From NCBI GenBank assembly GCA_014240275.1, contig JAAZXH010000016.1, forward strand, positions 41,476 to 105,475: a stretch of 64,000 bases of DNA, given 5' to 3'. A program made the translations under genes and the position numbers. This document shows, in pieces, positions 26,047 to 34,682 of the stretch. This DNA comes from Candidatus Peregrinibacteria bacterium (GTDB taxonomy: Bacteria > Patescibacteriota > Gracilibacteria > UBA1369 > GCA-2718715). The number at the start of each line of letters is the position of its first letter. Positions within the stretch are counted from its first letter, which is position 1. The notes beneath the pieces were generated by a model, which saw only the letters and a program-made list of their open reading frames with translations, was not told the origin of the DNA and did no database searches.

Positions 26047-26221
26047 CTTCTTTCACACAATCTGATTTATTGATAGTTTCTAAATTTAAAACCTTACCAA
26101 GGATTTTCTCTAAATTAATTCTAATTTTTTTTACACCCTTTAGTTCAAAAATTTCAGCAAGACCTTTTGCAATCAATTTTTCTTGAACACGTGAAGGAAT
26201 TTCACTAATATCAAAATCCAT
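26033..26221 (-). CDS. Small unknown protein (62 aa)
   Basis: 62 residues, a mixed-charge helical sequence (IPSRVQEKLIAKGLAEIFELKGVKKIRINLEKILGKVL) with two cysteines in the last ten residues. It lies 64 nt after the 57-residue basic protein on the same strand, and its last codons run into the gap terminator. No family recognised. The protein-like composition and clean ATG support it being real, but the evidence is modest. Confidence 0.5.
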   Translation of the reverse strand: MDFDISEIPSRVQEKLIAKGLAEIFELKGVKKIRINLEKILGKVLNLETINKSDCVKEEKTC

Positions 26222-26285
26222 AAAATATCTTTAAATTAAAATAACAAAAAAGTGGCCCGAAAGCCACTATGATCTTCAAATGCAT

Positions 26286-26459
26286 TTAAGCTGCTGCTGG
26301 ATTCTTAACTTTCAATTCTTGACTTTGAGACTGTAATAATGCAAGTTTTGCTGCTCTTCTAGCTTGTGCTTTCATCTTGTTACGTTTCTTAGCACCAGTT
26401 TTTTTTGGAAATTTTTTTCCAACTAGACAATGTTGTTTAGAAGAAGATCGATTACTCAT
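26286..26459 (-). CDS. Small basic protein (57 aa), possibly ribosome- or nucleic-acid-associated
   Basis: 57 residues, very rich in Lys and Arg. The N-terminal part (SNRSSSKQHCLVGKKFPKKTGAK) and the helix KRNKMKAQARRAAKLALLQ resemble small ribosomal or RNA-binding proteins in composition, but I cannot match it to a named family. A good promoter is positioned upstream, ending 23 nt before the ATG. Likely co-transcribed with the 62-residue gene downstream. Confidence 0.6.
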   Translation of the reverse strand: MSNRSSSKQHCLVGKKFPKKTGAKKRNKMKAQARRAAKLALLQSQSQELKVKNPAAA

Positions 26460-26482
26460 TTCATATTATTAAAAGCACAAGA

Positions 26483-26510
26483 ATTATACTTCAGAAAATA
26501 TAAAAAGCAA
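26483..26510 (-). promoter_or_regulatory. Promoter of the small basic protein gene
   Basis: Minus strand TTGCTT (26510-26505), spacer 16, TATAAT (26488-26483), 23 nt before the ATG at 26459. Divergent from the hrcA promoter 15 bp away. Confidence 0.55.
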
Positions 26511-26525
26511 TAGATTTTTAAAAGA

Positions 26526-26553
26526 TTGAGATATTATAAATTTTTGCTAAAAT
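26526..26553 (+). promoter_or_regulatory. Promoter of hrcA
   Basis: TTGAGA (26526-26531), spacer 16, TAAAAT (26548-26553); the -10 ends 20 nt before the ATG at 26574. This excludes the upstream in-frame TTG at 26526 as a start. No CIRCE element is present here. Confidence 0.65.
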
Positions 26554-26573
26554 ATAAGCTGTTAATAGATATT

Positions 26574-27290
26574 ATGCAAAACCGTCGTCAACAGATTCTC
26601 CAAGCTATTATTGCGGAATACTTACAAACCGCAGAGCCAGTCGGCTCTAAAACTATCATGCAAACTTACAACATCAATGTATCCCCTGCCACAATCCGAG
26701 CCGACATGGCAGGGCTCGAAAAAGAAGGGTTTTTGATTCAACCCTATACATCCGCCGGCCGCATTCCAACCGACAAAGCCTACCGGGTATTTGTAGACGA
26801 CATCATGCAAGACCTAGCTCCGGCCCCAAACGTCGAAAGTATTTTAGAAGACTATCGCCACCAACTATATAACGAAAACCTCAAACGTGAAATTTTTGAC
26901 GCCATCAACCTACTTTCGAAATTCTCTACCAACGCAGCCTTTGCTACCCTACCGAATTCTCGGACCTTCTTTTTAGGTATGAGCAATATTATAAAAAAGC
27001 CCGAGTTCATTAAAGACCCACTAGTAGCGTCTAGAGTTGTAGAAGTCTTTGAAGAAAACAACAATTTCATCAATTTCTTAAAGAGCCTCAACCTGCAAAA
27101 ACAAAAAATCGAAATTTTAATTGGCAAAGAAAGCCTGCTCTCGGAAATTCAATCTTGTAGCATTATTGTCGGATCATACAACTTAAAAGGTTTTCAAGGA
27201 GTGATAGGAATTTTAGGGCCAACCCGCATGAACTACAAACTCAACTCCCTACTTCTAAAAGAAACTATCATCAACCTCAACCAACAATAA
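26574..27290 (+). CDS. hrcA: Heat-inducible transcription repressor HrcA
   Basis: 238 residues from the ATG at 26574. The N-terminal winged helix is typical: RRQQILQAIIAEYLQTAEPVGSKTI, VSPATIRADMAGLEKEGFLIQPYTSAGRIPTDKAYRVFVD. The C-terminal GAF-like effector domain ends with SIIVGSYNLKGFQGVIGILGPTRMNY. The protein is short for the family (about 340), apparently lacking part of the inserted dimerisation domain. It represses by binding CIRCE; the only CIRCE in the window is at dnaK (32275). Followed by grpE with its own promoter. Confidence 0.92.
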   Translation: MQNRRQQILQAIIAEYLQTAEPVGSKTIMQTYNINVSPATIRADMAGLEKEGFLIQPYTSAGRIPTDKAYRVFVDDIMQDLAPAPNVESILEDYRHQLYNENLKREIFDAINLLSKFSTNAAFATLPNSRTFFLGMSNIIKKPEFIKDPLVASRVVEVFEENNNFINFLKSLNLQKQKIEILIGKESLLSEIQSCSIIVGSYNLKGFQGVIGILGPTRMNYKLNSLLLKETIINLNQQ

Positions 27291-27295
27291 ATAGA

Positions 27296-27323
27296 TTGAA
27301 AAATCTAAAATAACTTGTATACT
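27296..27323 (+). promoter_or_regulatory. Promoter of grpE
   Basis: TTGAAA (27296-27301), spacer 16, TATACT (27318-27323); the -10 ends 21 nt before the ATG at 27345, fixing that start over an in-frame ATG at 27315. Confidence 0.6.
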
Positions 27324-27344
27324 TTTTACAACTTAAATCAATAT

Positions 27345-27824
27345 ATGAACGATCAAACAGAAAATCAAACAACACCAACCAACGAACCTTCTGAGCTTGA
27401 AAAAATTCAAGCCGAACTTGCCGATATGACCAACACCGCCAAACGCGCTATGGCTGATTTACAAAACTACAAAAACCAAGCCATCAAAGAAAAACAGCAA
27501 CTCCAAGGCCTGATCCGCTTCAACATTTTGGCCGAATTCTTACCTATTTTAGACAATCTCAATTTGGCTCTCAAACAACTCCCAACCGATCTACAAGACA
27601 ACAACTTCACCAAAGGTATTCAGAGCATCCAAAAACAATTCCAAAGCGTCATCCAAGCCGCAGGTCTCACCCCAATTGAGCACGACAGCCTTGACCCACT
27701 TCTACACGAAGTCATCTCGACTTTACCTGGAGAAAAAGACCAAATCCTCGAAATCATAGAACAAGGCTACCTCCTGGACGAAAAAGTCCTTAAACCTTCT
27801 AAAGTAATAGTCGGCCAAGGCTAA
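27345..27824 (+). CDS. grpE: GrpE nucleotide exchange factor
   Basis: 159 residues. A polar, disordered N-terminus, a long coiled coil (SELEKIQAELADMTNTAKRAMADLQNYKN), and the beta-wing domain ending in HEVISTLPGEKD and GYLLDEKVLKPSKVIVGQG, the standard GrpE close. It releases ADP from DnaK in the heat-shock chaperone cycle. It is separated from dnaK by two unrelated genes and a terminator. Confidence 0.95.
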   Translation: MNDQTENQTTPTNEPSELEKIQAELADMTNTAKRAMADLQNYKNQAIKEKQQLQGLIRFNILAEFLPILDNLNLALKQLPTDLQDNNFTKGIQSIQKQFQSVIQAAGLTPIEHDSLDPLLHEVISTLPGEKDQILEIIEQGYLLDEKVLKPSKVIVGQG

Positions 27825-27861
27825 AACATAAACCAACCACAAGCCCAAAAACAAAAATCAC

Positions 27862-27893
27862 AACACCCTCAACTCAAAACGGGTGTTTTTTTT
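27862..27893 (+). terminator. Intrinsic terminator after grpE
   Basis: Stem AACACCC (27862-27868) and GGGTGTT (27881-27887) with a 12-nt loop, followed by a run of 8 T. Confidence 0.75.
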
Positions 27894-27920
27894 GCATTAA
27901 TCTCACAAATATGTTAAAAT
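27892..27920 (+). promoter_or_regulatory. Promoter of the 1038-residue protein gene
   Basis: TTGCAT (27892-27897), spacer 17, TAAAAT (27915-27920), 25 nt before the ATG at 27946. The -35 overlaps the T-run of the preceding terminator. Confidence 0.45.
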
Positions 27921-27945
27921 AAAAAGATTAAGTTGAATTATAAAT

Positions 27946-30900
27946 ATGAGCGCACCAAGTCAAAATCCAAGTTCAGGCTTTGACCCATTACAAAGCTTAC
28001 AACAAGCTGTAGACACATTAAGAAGCCCAGAAAAACTTAGCGCATTAATGGATTCAATTGCAAATGGTATCCGCATGAATACGGATGCAATGAATAAGCT
28101 TCAACAACAACTTACCCACTACCGCAATAAAGATATCAAAGATCAACGTAAAATAACAGACCTAGCTAACAGCACCCTAGGTAGTTACGACAGCCTCGAA
28201 CAAAGAAGTTACTTTAGAAAGTTAAACACCACAATCTTTGCGCTTTTAAAATGCAGCAGAGTTACTCAAGAATTTGAAATGGACGACACTTTACCACTCA
28301 ATAATGTCCTCAATATAATCAAACAGAATTCACACAATGGATTAAAAACAAACACAAACTTGATAGGCAGGCTTTACGTTAATACTCAAAAAGACCCCTT
28401 ACTCAGAAGAAATTCACAAGGGAAAAAACTTGGTTCATTAAAACGTAACACCCACGTTTATCTTGATCCAACCGCTCTACCTAAAGTCTTCAAAAATAAA
28501 AGAAATGACAATGAGAATTTATTTGTAGGTATTCAAGATAAAGATGGCAATTCGCTTGGATACTGCTGCGCAAAATTCTTACAAACCAACACCAACCCAA
28601 GCGTTTATACGGCAAGTTCTGAACAAGTCTATCAAACCAAACAAAACTTAAACAATATACCTCTGATCCAAAATGAAATCAAAGGTACTAAAACTGTAAT
28701 TGATACACAGTTAAGCCAAATGCAGGATAAAAAAGAAGAAGCGGCATTCAAAATAATCATAACAAAATTCACAGATTTAATTGATAGATCAACTAATAAA
28801 GTCAAAACAGGATTACACTTACCAGAAAAAATCAATGAAGATAGTATCAAGGCAATCAACAGCAAACACACAAAATTAATACAAGTAAATAAAAAGTTAA
28901 AAGCACTACACACCGCACTAAAAAACTATGGCAAACCATCAACTCCACCAGCTACACCAGCTCCACCAACTCCAACAGCTCCTCAAAATCCAACAACTCC
29001 TCAGCCAAGATCCAGATCAGCAAACCCTAGAAATCCTGAATCACAAGAAACTCAACAAAAAAATATACCGCAAGTGCCGACCTTTAATGAAAGCACCTTT
29101 AAGGGTAGCAAAGCATATGCAGTAAAACATTTACAAGCTGCAGTAAATTATTTACAAAGAAATTTCCCAGACCGAAAGTATGACAACCCTCCTAAGTCTT
29201 TAGATGAAACAATTGGTCGCTTAATAAAAAACTTTAAAAAACCTGAAGCATCTCAGCAAAAGGATATAAACAAACTCAACTTCATTTTAAACCAATTAGG
29301 TACTATTGAGTTTAACTTTGAATCTCACGGAAGAAACGACAAAAGATCAGCAAAAGAAAAAGCCGCCGAAAAATATCTTAAAAAATTAACATCAGCAATC
29401 TCCAAAGCACACAAAAAAATGCAATCAACTATAGAAGCAAGTTCAGCTGAGTCCGTACCTTACAATCTAGAAACCTTTAACTACACAAACGGTGTTGGAC
29501 TTGAAAGAATAAATCAATTTGAACAAAGCTTAAAAGCACTCAGAACACAAGTAAATTCAGGTAATTCGAATCTTCAGCTATTTAATGGACTCAAACTACT
29601 TCCATCTACCCAAGTCTTATTAAAATCAACTCCAAAGTTAACGATCGTAAAAGATATAGTATGCTACAACAGCCAAAACATATCACCACACAATACAATC
29701 AAACTATCCAATTTAAAACAACCAAGTAAAGAACTACAGCTACAAAAAGAATTAAGAAAAATTTCAACTGTAGCTGCAGCAAAAAATGAAACTAACCAAG
29801 ATGCAGTAGACAATGGTTTATATTATATTCAAAACCTATCTACCATCAAAGAAGAGCTTGGAGGTATCTGTACCAACCAAGAAATCGAAGCTATTTTCAA
29901 TTTCAATAACTTACAAGACCATCACTCAAACCAAAACCTACCCAAAACACTAGAAGACATCAAAACTACCTTAAGTTTATATCCAAAAGATAGTCAAACA
30001 AGAAGCTTAGATCGTATTAGTAGAAGAGAATTTATAAACAATGCAAGTTTTCAAACTTTAAGGCAAAAACATATTGAATTACGTGACAAAACACTAAACG
30101 TATATGGAACAAAGTTAGAAAAACACAAAAATCTATTTAAAAGAAAAAACTATGATTTTACAGGCAGCTTTATAAATAACAATCAAAATTTCAATATAAA
30201 TATTGAAGAAGCTTTGACAAGCCCAAACCTTACAAAACGACAAGCAACGGCTAAACAATTTACAGACTTTACAACAAAGTTCACAGAGCAAATCGAACAA
30301 TATTCAAAACCCTTGGTTCAACTACATTATAAAAACACCTTCAGTCCTGCCAAAGCTGAAACATACACAACATTGGCTAATGAAATTCAAACAAAGAGCA
30401 CCTTAGGCACTAATCAACAGACTTTATTTCAAAAACTTATTGAACACTATTGCCAAAATCCAAACCGCGACGCACAACTAATAACTTCTCAAATACAGAA
30501 CATTGAAACAAACAGGCTATTTACAAACCTCACGCAAGACCTAAAAGCAAGCTTCTACATCCGTTCAGGTAAGTTTGATAAAGCTAAAAATTGCAATCCA
30601 AGCTCTACTAAAACCCAAGCTCTTCTGCGCTTACAAGAAAAAATCTCAACGAGAGATGCAATGTTTCGTAAAGGAGTCGAACTAAAAGCTTCTTACTTGT
30701 ACCAATTTATAGAAACTAAGGACCTTTCAACAAGCGAAATTGCAGAACTTCCAAACTACATGGCAGCGCTTAATATCGACAACCCAAAAAGAGTTAGTCA
30801 ATTTAGCGCAATCGCAAAACTCGGCAGGTCACCTAAAACTAAAGAGTTCCTAACACTTTACGATAAAAACCAACGCAAGGAATTTAGAATCAAAAACAAC

Positions 30901-31062
30901 ACCTTCCAAATTTATTTATGTGATAAAGAATCTGGTGCAAGTACACATTATGAACAATTAGATATTAACCAATTAGAAATAGAAGATAGCAATGAAATAA
31001 CCTATAAAGGCAAGACCTACATACGGCAAACTGTTGGCTCAAGACACTGGAAAGAACAATAG
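27946..31062 (+). CDS. Large unknown protein with an SH3-like domain and Pro/Thr linker
   Basis: 1038 residues, no signal peptide or membrane segment. The first 100 residues are helical and Gln-rich. Residues about 140-205 resemble a bacterial SH3 domain (GRLYVNTQ..LRRNSQGKKLGSLKRNTHVYL..LGYCCAKFLQ). A coiled-coil-like section follows, then a Pro/Thr/Ala linker at about 328-365. The rest is a basic, Lys/Asn/Gln-rich helical body with a small beta-rich C-terminus. No catalytic motif seen. It sits alone between terminators and promoters, within the heat-shock gene region. Large lineage-specific cytosolic or non-classically exported proteins like this could be structural; the function is unknown. 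Confidence 0.75.
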   Translation: MSAPSQNPSSGFDPLQSLQQAVDTLRSPEKLSALMDSIANGIRMNTDAMNKLQQQLTHYRNKDIKDQRKITDLANSTLGSYDSLEQRSYFRKLNTTIFALLKCSRVTQEFEMDDTLPLNNVLNIIKQNSHNGLKTNTNLIGRLYVNTQKDPLLRRNSQGKKLGSLKRNTHVYLDPTALPKVFKNKRNDNENLFVGIQDKDGNSLGYCCAKFLQTNTNPSVYTASSEQVYQTKQNLNNIPLIQNEIKGTKTVIDTQLSQMQDKKEEAAFKIIITKFTDLIDRSTNKVKTGLHLPEKINEDSIKAINSKHTKLIQVNKKLKALHTALKNYGKPSTPPATPAPPTPTAPQNPTTPQPRSRSANPRNPESQETQQKNIPQVPTFNESTFKGSKAYAVKHLQAAVNYLQRNFPDRKYDNPPKSLDETIGRLIKNFKKPEASQQKDINKLNFILNQLGTIEFNFESHGRNDKRSAKEKAAEKYLKKLTSAISKAHKKMQSTIEASSAESVPYNLETFNYTNGVGLERINQFEQSLKALRTQVNSGNSNLQLFNGLKLLPSTQVLLKSTPKLTIVKDIVCYNSQNISPHNTIKLSNLKQPSKELQLQKELRKISTVAAAKNETNQDAVDNGLYYIQNLSTIKEELGGICTNQEIEAIFNFNNLQDHHSNQNLPKTLEDIKTTLSLYPKDSQTRSLDRISRREFINNASFQTLRQKHIELRDKTLNVYGTKLEKHKNLFKRKNYDFTGSFINNNQNFNINIEEALTSPNLTKRQATAKQFTDFTTKFTEQIEQYSKPLVQLHYKNTFSPAKAETYTTLANEIQTKSTLGTNQQTLFQKLIEHYCQNPNRDAQLITSQIQNIETNRLFTNLTQDLKASFYIRSGKFDKAKNCNPSSTKTQALLRLQEKISTRDAMFRKGVELKASYLYQFIETKDLSTSEIAELPNYMAALNIDNPKRVSQFSAIAKLGRSPKTKEFLTLYDKNQRKEFRIKNNTFQIYLCDKESGASTHYEQLDINQLEIEDSNEITYKGKTYIRQTVGSRHWKEQ

Positions 31063-31081
31063 TTTTGCAATTATTTATCTT

Positions 31082-31110
31082 TTGACAAAAACCTTGCGCC
31101 AAAATATAAT
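31082..31110 (+). promoter_or_regulatory. Perfect consensus promoter of the LivK-like lipoprotein
   Basis: TTGACA (31082-31087), spacer 17, TATAAT (31105-31110), the full sigma-70 consensus. The -10 ends 22 nt before the ATG. Confidence 0.85.
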
Positions 31111-31132
31111 AGGTTCGAATTAACACGAACCT
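31111..31132 (+). promoter_or_regulatory. Operator-like inverted repeat at the transcription start
   Basis: AGGTTCG, 8-nt spacer, CGAACCT: a perfect 7-bp inverted repeat filling the whole gap between the -10 and the ATG at 31133. Its position over the expected +1 suggests a repressor operator, because a transcript starting near 31117 would lack most of the left arm. No matching regulator is identified. Confidence 0.5.
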
Positions 31133-32248
31133 ATGAAAAAATTAAGCATCTTAGCACTCAGCGCTATGCTTTTAGTTGGCTGCCAAAGTAGCCCAAGCAC
31201 CGAGGCCGACACCTCCCCATTAAAAATCGGTGTACTTACCCCCTTAAGTGGCAACGCTGCCATGTATGGTGAAGAAACTCAAAAAATTCTCAACGAAACT
31301 TTGCAAAAAATCAACGCCGAAGGTGGATACAACGACCAAGACGTTGAACTCATTTACGAAGACGGGAAATGTTCCGGCACAGACGCCGTAACAGCTTACC
31401 AAAAACTCATGGATATCGACCAAGTAGATTTCATTATGCCATGGTGCTCTAACGAAAGCTTAGCAGTCGCACCACTAGCTACTGAATACCAAATGCTATC
31501 TGTAACAGGTGCCAGCTCTACTCCAAATTTAGAAGGACAAAGTCCTTTTCTATATTCTTTCTGTTATTCAGATAAAGACATCAGCAACCAACTGATTTCC
31601 CAATTAAAAACCTACGAAAAAGTTGCAGTTATCTCTGAACAAAACGAATATAATTTGGGTATTCAACAAGCTATCGAGTCTGACCTAGCCGACCAAATAG
31701 TGATCTCTGAAACTTTCGAAAAAACTACTACTGATTTTCGAAACATCATTGAAAAAGTGCTTAAAACTCAACCAGATGCAATTATGCTAAACCCATTCCC
31801 AGGGCCTACAGCCACGGCACTTGGTAAACAACTCAACGAAAACCTAGACGCCCTAACAAACATTCAACTAGTTAGCCAAATCGCTTACCTCACAGACGAT
31901 TCTCGTACTGAATTTCCAGAAGTTGCGGAAGGCATGATAATAGTCGATGCACCAGTGGTGCAAAGCTCAGCCGGCCAAGAATTTATCGCTCAAGTTAAAG
32001 CCAACCAAGGTGAAATCCCAATGCTAGAAGGATACTTAACTCTTTCTCTACACGATGCACTTTATAATTTAGTTGCAGCCGCCAACGCAGTTGGTAAAGA
32101 CTCTGTTAAAGCTCGTGACTACCTTGTATCTAATAAGGCCAAAGGTTTAGCAGTTGAAGGACAAAAATTTGAAGGCAAAAACTTTATCCAAGGGTTTGAA
32201 GCCGGAGTTTTCAAAATCCAAGACGCTAAAGCAGTAGCTCAAGACTAA
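31133..32248 (+). CDS. LivK-like substrate-binding lipoprotein
   Basis: 371 residues. Lipoprotein signal MLLVGC with Cys17, then a Ser/Thr-rich linker and a complete type I periplasmic binding fold: KIGVLTPLSGNAAMYGEETQ, GGYNDQDVELIYEDGKCSGTDAVTAYQKLM, SVTGASSTPNLE, and DFRNIIEKVLKTQPDAIMLNPFP. Such proteins bind branched-chain amino acids, amides or related ligands for ABC importers, or act as sensors. No permease or ATPase gene is adjacent, so the partner is elsewhere or the protein is a receptor. A consensus promoter with an operator-like repeat implies strong, regulated expression. Confidence 0.9.
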   Translation: MKKLSILALSAMLLVGCQSSPSTEADTSPLKIGVLTPLSGNAAMYGEETQKILNETLQKINAEGGYNDQDVELIYEDGKCSGTDAVTAYQKLMDIDQVDFIMPWCSNESLAVAPLATEYQMLSVTGASSTPNLEGQSPFLYSFCYSDKDISNQLISQLKTYEKVAVISEQNEYNLGIQQAIESDLADQIVISETFEKTTTDFRNIIEKVLKTQPDAIMLNPFPGPTATALGKQLNENLDALTNIQLVSQIAYLTDDSRTEFPEVAEGMIIVDAPVVQSSAGQEFIAQVKANQGEIPMLEGYLTLSLHDALYNLVAAANAVGKDSVKARDYLVSNKAKGLAVEGQKFEGKNFIQGFEAGVFKIQDAKAVAQD

Positions 32249-32260
32249 GAGAAAAAACAC

Positions 32261-32289
32261 TTGCAATCTTTATTTTAGCACTCTATAAT
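32261..32289 (+). promoter_or_regulatory. Promoter of dnaK
   Basis: TTGCAA (32261-32266), spacer 17, TATAAT (32284-32289). The -10 lies exactly inside the 9-bp spacer of the CIRCE element. Confidence 0.8.
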
Positions 32290-32301
32290 AACGAGTGCTA
32301 A
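32275..32301 (+). promoter_or_regulatory. CIRCE operator (HrcA binding site)
   Basis: TTAGCACTC, 9-bp spacer, GAGTGCTAA: an exact match to the CIRCE consensus. It overlaps the dnaK -10 and start region, so HrcA binding would block RNA polymerase. hrcA is 5 kb upstream. Confidence 0.97.
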
Positions 32302-32319
32302 TTTAATTTATATTAAAAT

Positions 32320-34221
32320 ATGAGTAAAGTTATAGGAATCGACCTAGGAACAACCAATTCCTGTGTCGCAGTAATGCAAGGAACCGAAGCTGTAGTAATT
32401 TCTTCTAGCGAAGGTCTACGCACCACTCCATCAATAGTGGCTTACAAAAATGATGAACGTCTAGTTGGTGTAGCGGCTAAACGCCAAGCTGTTACCAACC
32501 CAGAAAACACAATCTTCTCTGCTAAAAGACTAATTGGTCACGATTATAAAGAGATTCAATCAATTATCGACGTCTTACCATACAAAGTGGTTAAAGGATC
32601 TAAAGGAGAAGCAGAAATCATGCTCAACGGTAAACAAAACCGTCCAGCTGAAATTTCTGCCATGGTACTACAAAAACTTAAAGCCGACGCCGAAAGCTTC
32701 TTAGGGCACGAAGTAACCCAAGCTGTAATTACAGTTCCAGCCTACTTCAACGACACACAACGTCAAGCTACCAAAGATGCTGGTAAAATCGCCGGTCTAG
32801 AAGTACTCAGAATCATCAACGAACCAACCGCTGCCTCACTCGCATACGGTATCGACAAAAAAGGTGGCGACAAAAAAGTTGCAGTTTACGACCTCGGTGG
32901 TGGTACCTTCGACGTATCTATCCTAGAAATCGCTGACATCGACGGCGAAAAACAAATCGAAGTACTAGCAACCAACGGTAACACAACTTTAGGTGGTGAC
33001 GACTTTGATAACGCAATTTTAAAACACCTACTAGCAGAATTCAAAAAGAGCGAAGGAATCGACCTCTCTAAAGACAAAGCTGCCCTACAAAGACTTAAAG
33101 AAGCAGCTGAAAAAGCTAAAATCGAACTTTCCTCTGCCCAAGAAACCGAAATCAACCTACCATTTATCACGGCTGACGCCTCAGGTGCTAAGCATTTGAA
33201 CTTAAACTTCAAACGTTCTACCTTAGAACAAATTGCAGATTCGATTATCGAAAAATCCCTAGAGCCATGCCGCCAAGCGCTCAAAGACTCTAAATTATAC
33301 GAATCAGACATCGACGAAGTAATTTTAGTAGGAGGAATGACGCGTATGCCTTTAGTACGTGAAAAAGTCAAAAACTTCTTCGGTAAAGAGCCACACCAAG
33401 GTCTTAACCCAGATGAAGTTGTGGCACTAGGAGCTGCTATTCAAGGTGGTGTATTACAAGGTGACGTTAAAGATGTTCTACTTCTCGATGTAATCCCACT
33501 AACTTTAGGTATCGAAACTTTAGGTGGCGTATCAACTCCCCTAATCGAAAAAAACACTACAATTCCAACTACTAAGTCTCAAGTGTTCTCTACTGCAGCC
33601 GACAACCAACCCTCGGTTGAAATCCACGTTTTACAAGGTGAACGCCAAATGGCTCAAGACAACAAATCACTCGGTCGCTTTATTTTAGATGGTATCGCGC
33701 CAGCTCCACGAGGAGTACCACAAATCGAAGTAAGTTTCGATGTAGATGCCAACGGTATCTTAAACGTTAAAGCGGTAGACAAAGCTACAGGCAAAGAACA
33801 AAAAATTTCCATCACCGGCTCCTCAGGACTGACCGACGAAGAAATCGAAAAGATGAAAGCTGACGCAGAAAAGTTCGCAGAAGAAGACAAAAAGAAAAAA
33901 GAATCAGTCGAAGTCATCAACCAAGCCGAAACACTAGTATACCAAACCGAAAAAACTCTTAAAGAACACGCCGACAAGGTAGAAGAAGATGTAAAAGCTC
34001 CAATTCAAGAAAAGGTAGATTCAATCAAAAAATTACTTGAAGCCGAAGAAAAAGACATCGAAACTATCAAAACTCAAACCGAAGAACTTTCCAAAGAAAT
34101 CCAAAAAATCGGCGAAGCCATGTACCAAGCCGAACAACAAAACCAAGGCTCAAATACAAGCCAAGATGAATCAGAAACCAAAAAAGACGATCCAATCGAC
34201 GGCGAAGTAATCCAAGACTAA
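32320..34221 (+). CDS. dnaK: Hsp70 chaperone DnaK
   Basis: 633 residues, full length. ATPase-domain signatures [28 protein letters not shown] and [15 protein letters not shown] are intact. The substrate-binding domain has the linker [16 protein letters not shown], and a helical lid ([15 protein letters not shown]) follows. The tail ends acidic (PIDGEVIQD) without the EEVD motif, as usual for bacteria. Controlled by CIRCE/HrcA. No dnaJ follows; the gene ends at its own terminator. Confidence 0.98.
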   Translation: MSKVIGIDLGTTNSCVAVMQGTEAVVISSSEGLRTTPSIVAYKNDERLVGVAAKRQAVTNPENTIFSAKRLIGHDYKEIQSIIDVLPYKVVKGSKGEAEIMLNGKQNRPAEISAMVLQKLKADAESFLGHEVTQAVITVPAYFNDTQRQATKDAGKIAGLEVLRIINEPTAASLAYGIDKKGGDKKVAVYDLGGGTFDVSILEIADIDGEKQIEVLATNGNTTLGGDDFDNAILKHLLAEFKKSEGIDLSKDKAALQRLKEAAEKAKIELSSAQETEINLPFITADASGAKHLNLNFKRSTLEQIADSIIEKSLEPCRQALKDSKLYESDIDEVILVGGMTRMPLVREKVKNFFGKEPHQGLNPDEVVALGAAIQGGVLQGDVKDVLLLDVIPLTLGIETLGGVSTPLIEKNTTIPTTKSQVFSTAADNQPSVEIHVLQGERQMAQDNKSLGRFILDGIAPAPRGVPQIEVSFDVDANGILNVKAVDKATGKEQKISITGSSGLTDEEIEKMKADAEKFAEEDKKKKESVEVINQAETLVYQTEKTLKEHADKVEEDVKAPIQEKVDSIKKLLEAEEKDIETIKTQTEELSKEIQKIGEAMYQAEQQNQGSNTSQDESETKKDDPIDGEVIQD

Positions 34222-34228
34222 AAACAAA

Positions 34229-34251
34229 AACCCACTTTTGTGGGTTTTCTT
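34229..34251 (+). terminator. Intrinsic terminator after dnaK
   Basis: Stem CCCAC (34231-34235), TTTT loop, GTGGG (34240-34244), followed by TTTTCTT. Confidence 0.75.
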
Positions 34252-34280
34252 ATTATAACAATCAAATTAAAATTATAAAT

Positions 34281-34480
34281 ATGAACAATATTAATAGACC
34301 TACAACAGAGCAAAGTATAGATGGTCAATCTAAAATAAGCGAAGGCATACTAGATTTAGAATCAAAAAATTACTCTACACAGATGATGATACAGAAAACC
34401 CAACAGTAAAATTAATTAGAAGATCAATTAAAGCTGCATTAAAGATTCATAAAAAAAACATAAAAAAACTACTAGGATAA
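34281..34480 (+). pseudogene. Small gene broken by a one-base frameshift
   Basis: An ATG at 34281 opens 40 codons that stop at TAA, but adding one A to the AAAAAA run near 34367-34373 joins it to a second frame coding a charged tail (LLYTDDDTENPTVKLIRRSI and on, ending KKNIKKLLG) and closing at TAA 34478. The repaired product would be 66 residues. The shifted half looks coding. Causes: homopolymer sequencing error, slippage-based recoding on the A-run, or decay. A good terminator follows at 34501. Confidence 0.45.
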
Positions 34481-34500
34481 AACTCACCTAATAAATTTAC

Positions 34501-34526
34501 AAAAAGCCCGTTATTCGGGCTTTTTT
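34501..34526 (+). terminator. Intrinsic terminator
   Basis: AAAAAGCCCG, TTATT loop, CGGGCTTTTTT: a strong symmetric hairpin with T-run, closing the small frameshifted gene and active in either direction. Confidence 0.85.
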
Positions 34527-34630
34527 ATATATAGAATAGCTTACAAAAAAATTGTGTCGAAACAAAAACGACAAAAGAGGCGGTACCAAAAACAATAAAC
34601 AAATACCAAGCAGAAAAATGCGAAAAAAAA

Positions 34631-34659
34631 TTGCCAAAAATTAAAATTGGAGTTAAATT
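34631..34659 (+). promoter_or_regulatory. Likely promoter of the lipoprotein at 34683
   Basis: TTGCCA (34631-34636), spacer 17, TAAATT (34654-34659), ending 23 nt before the ATG at 34683. Confidence 0.4.
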
Positions 34660-34682
34660 TAAATTACTTTAACAAATTTACT

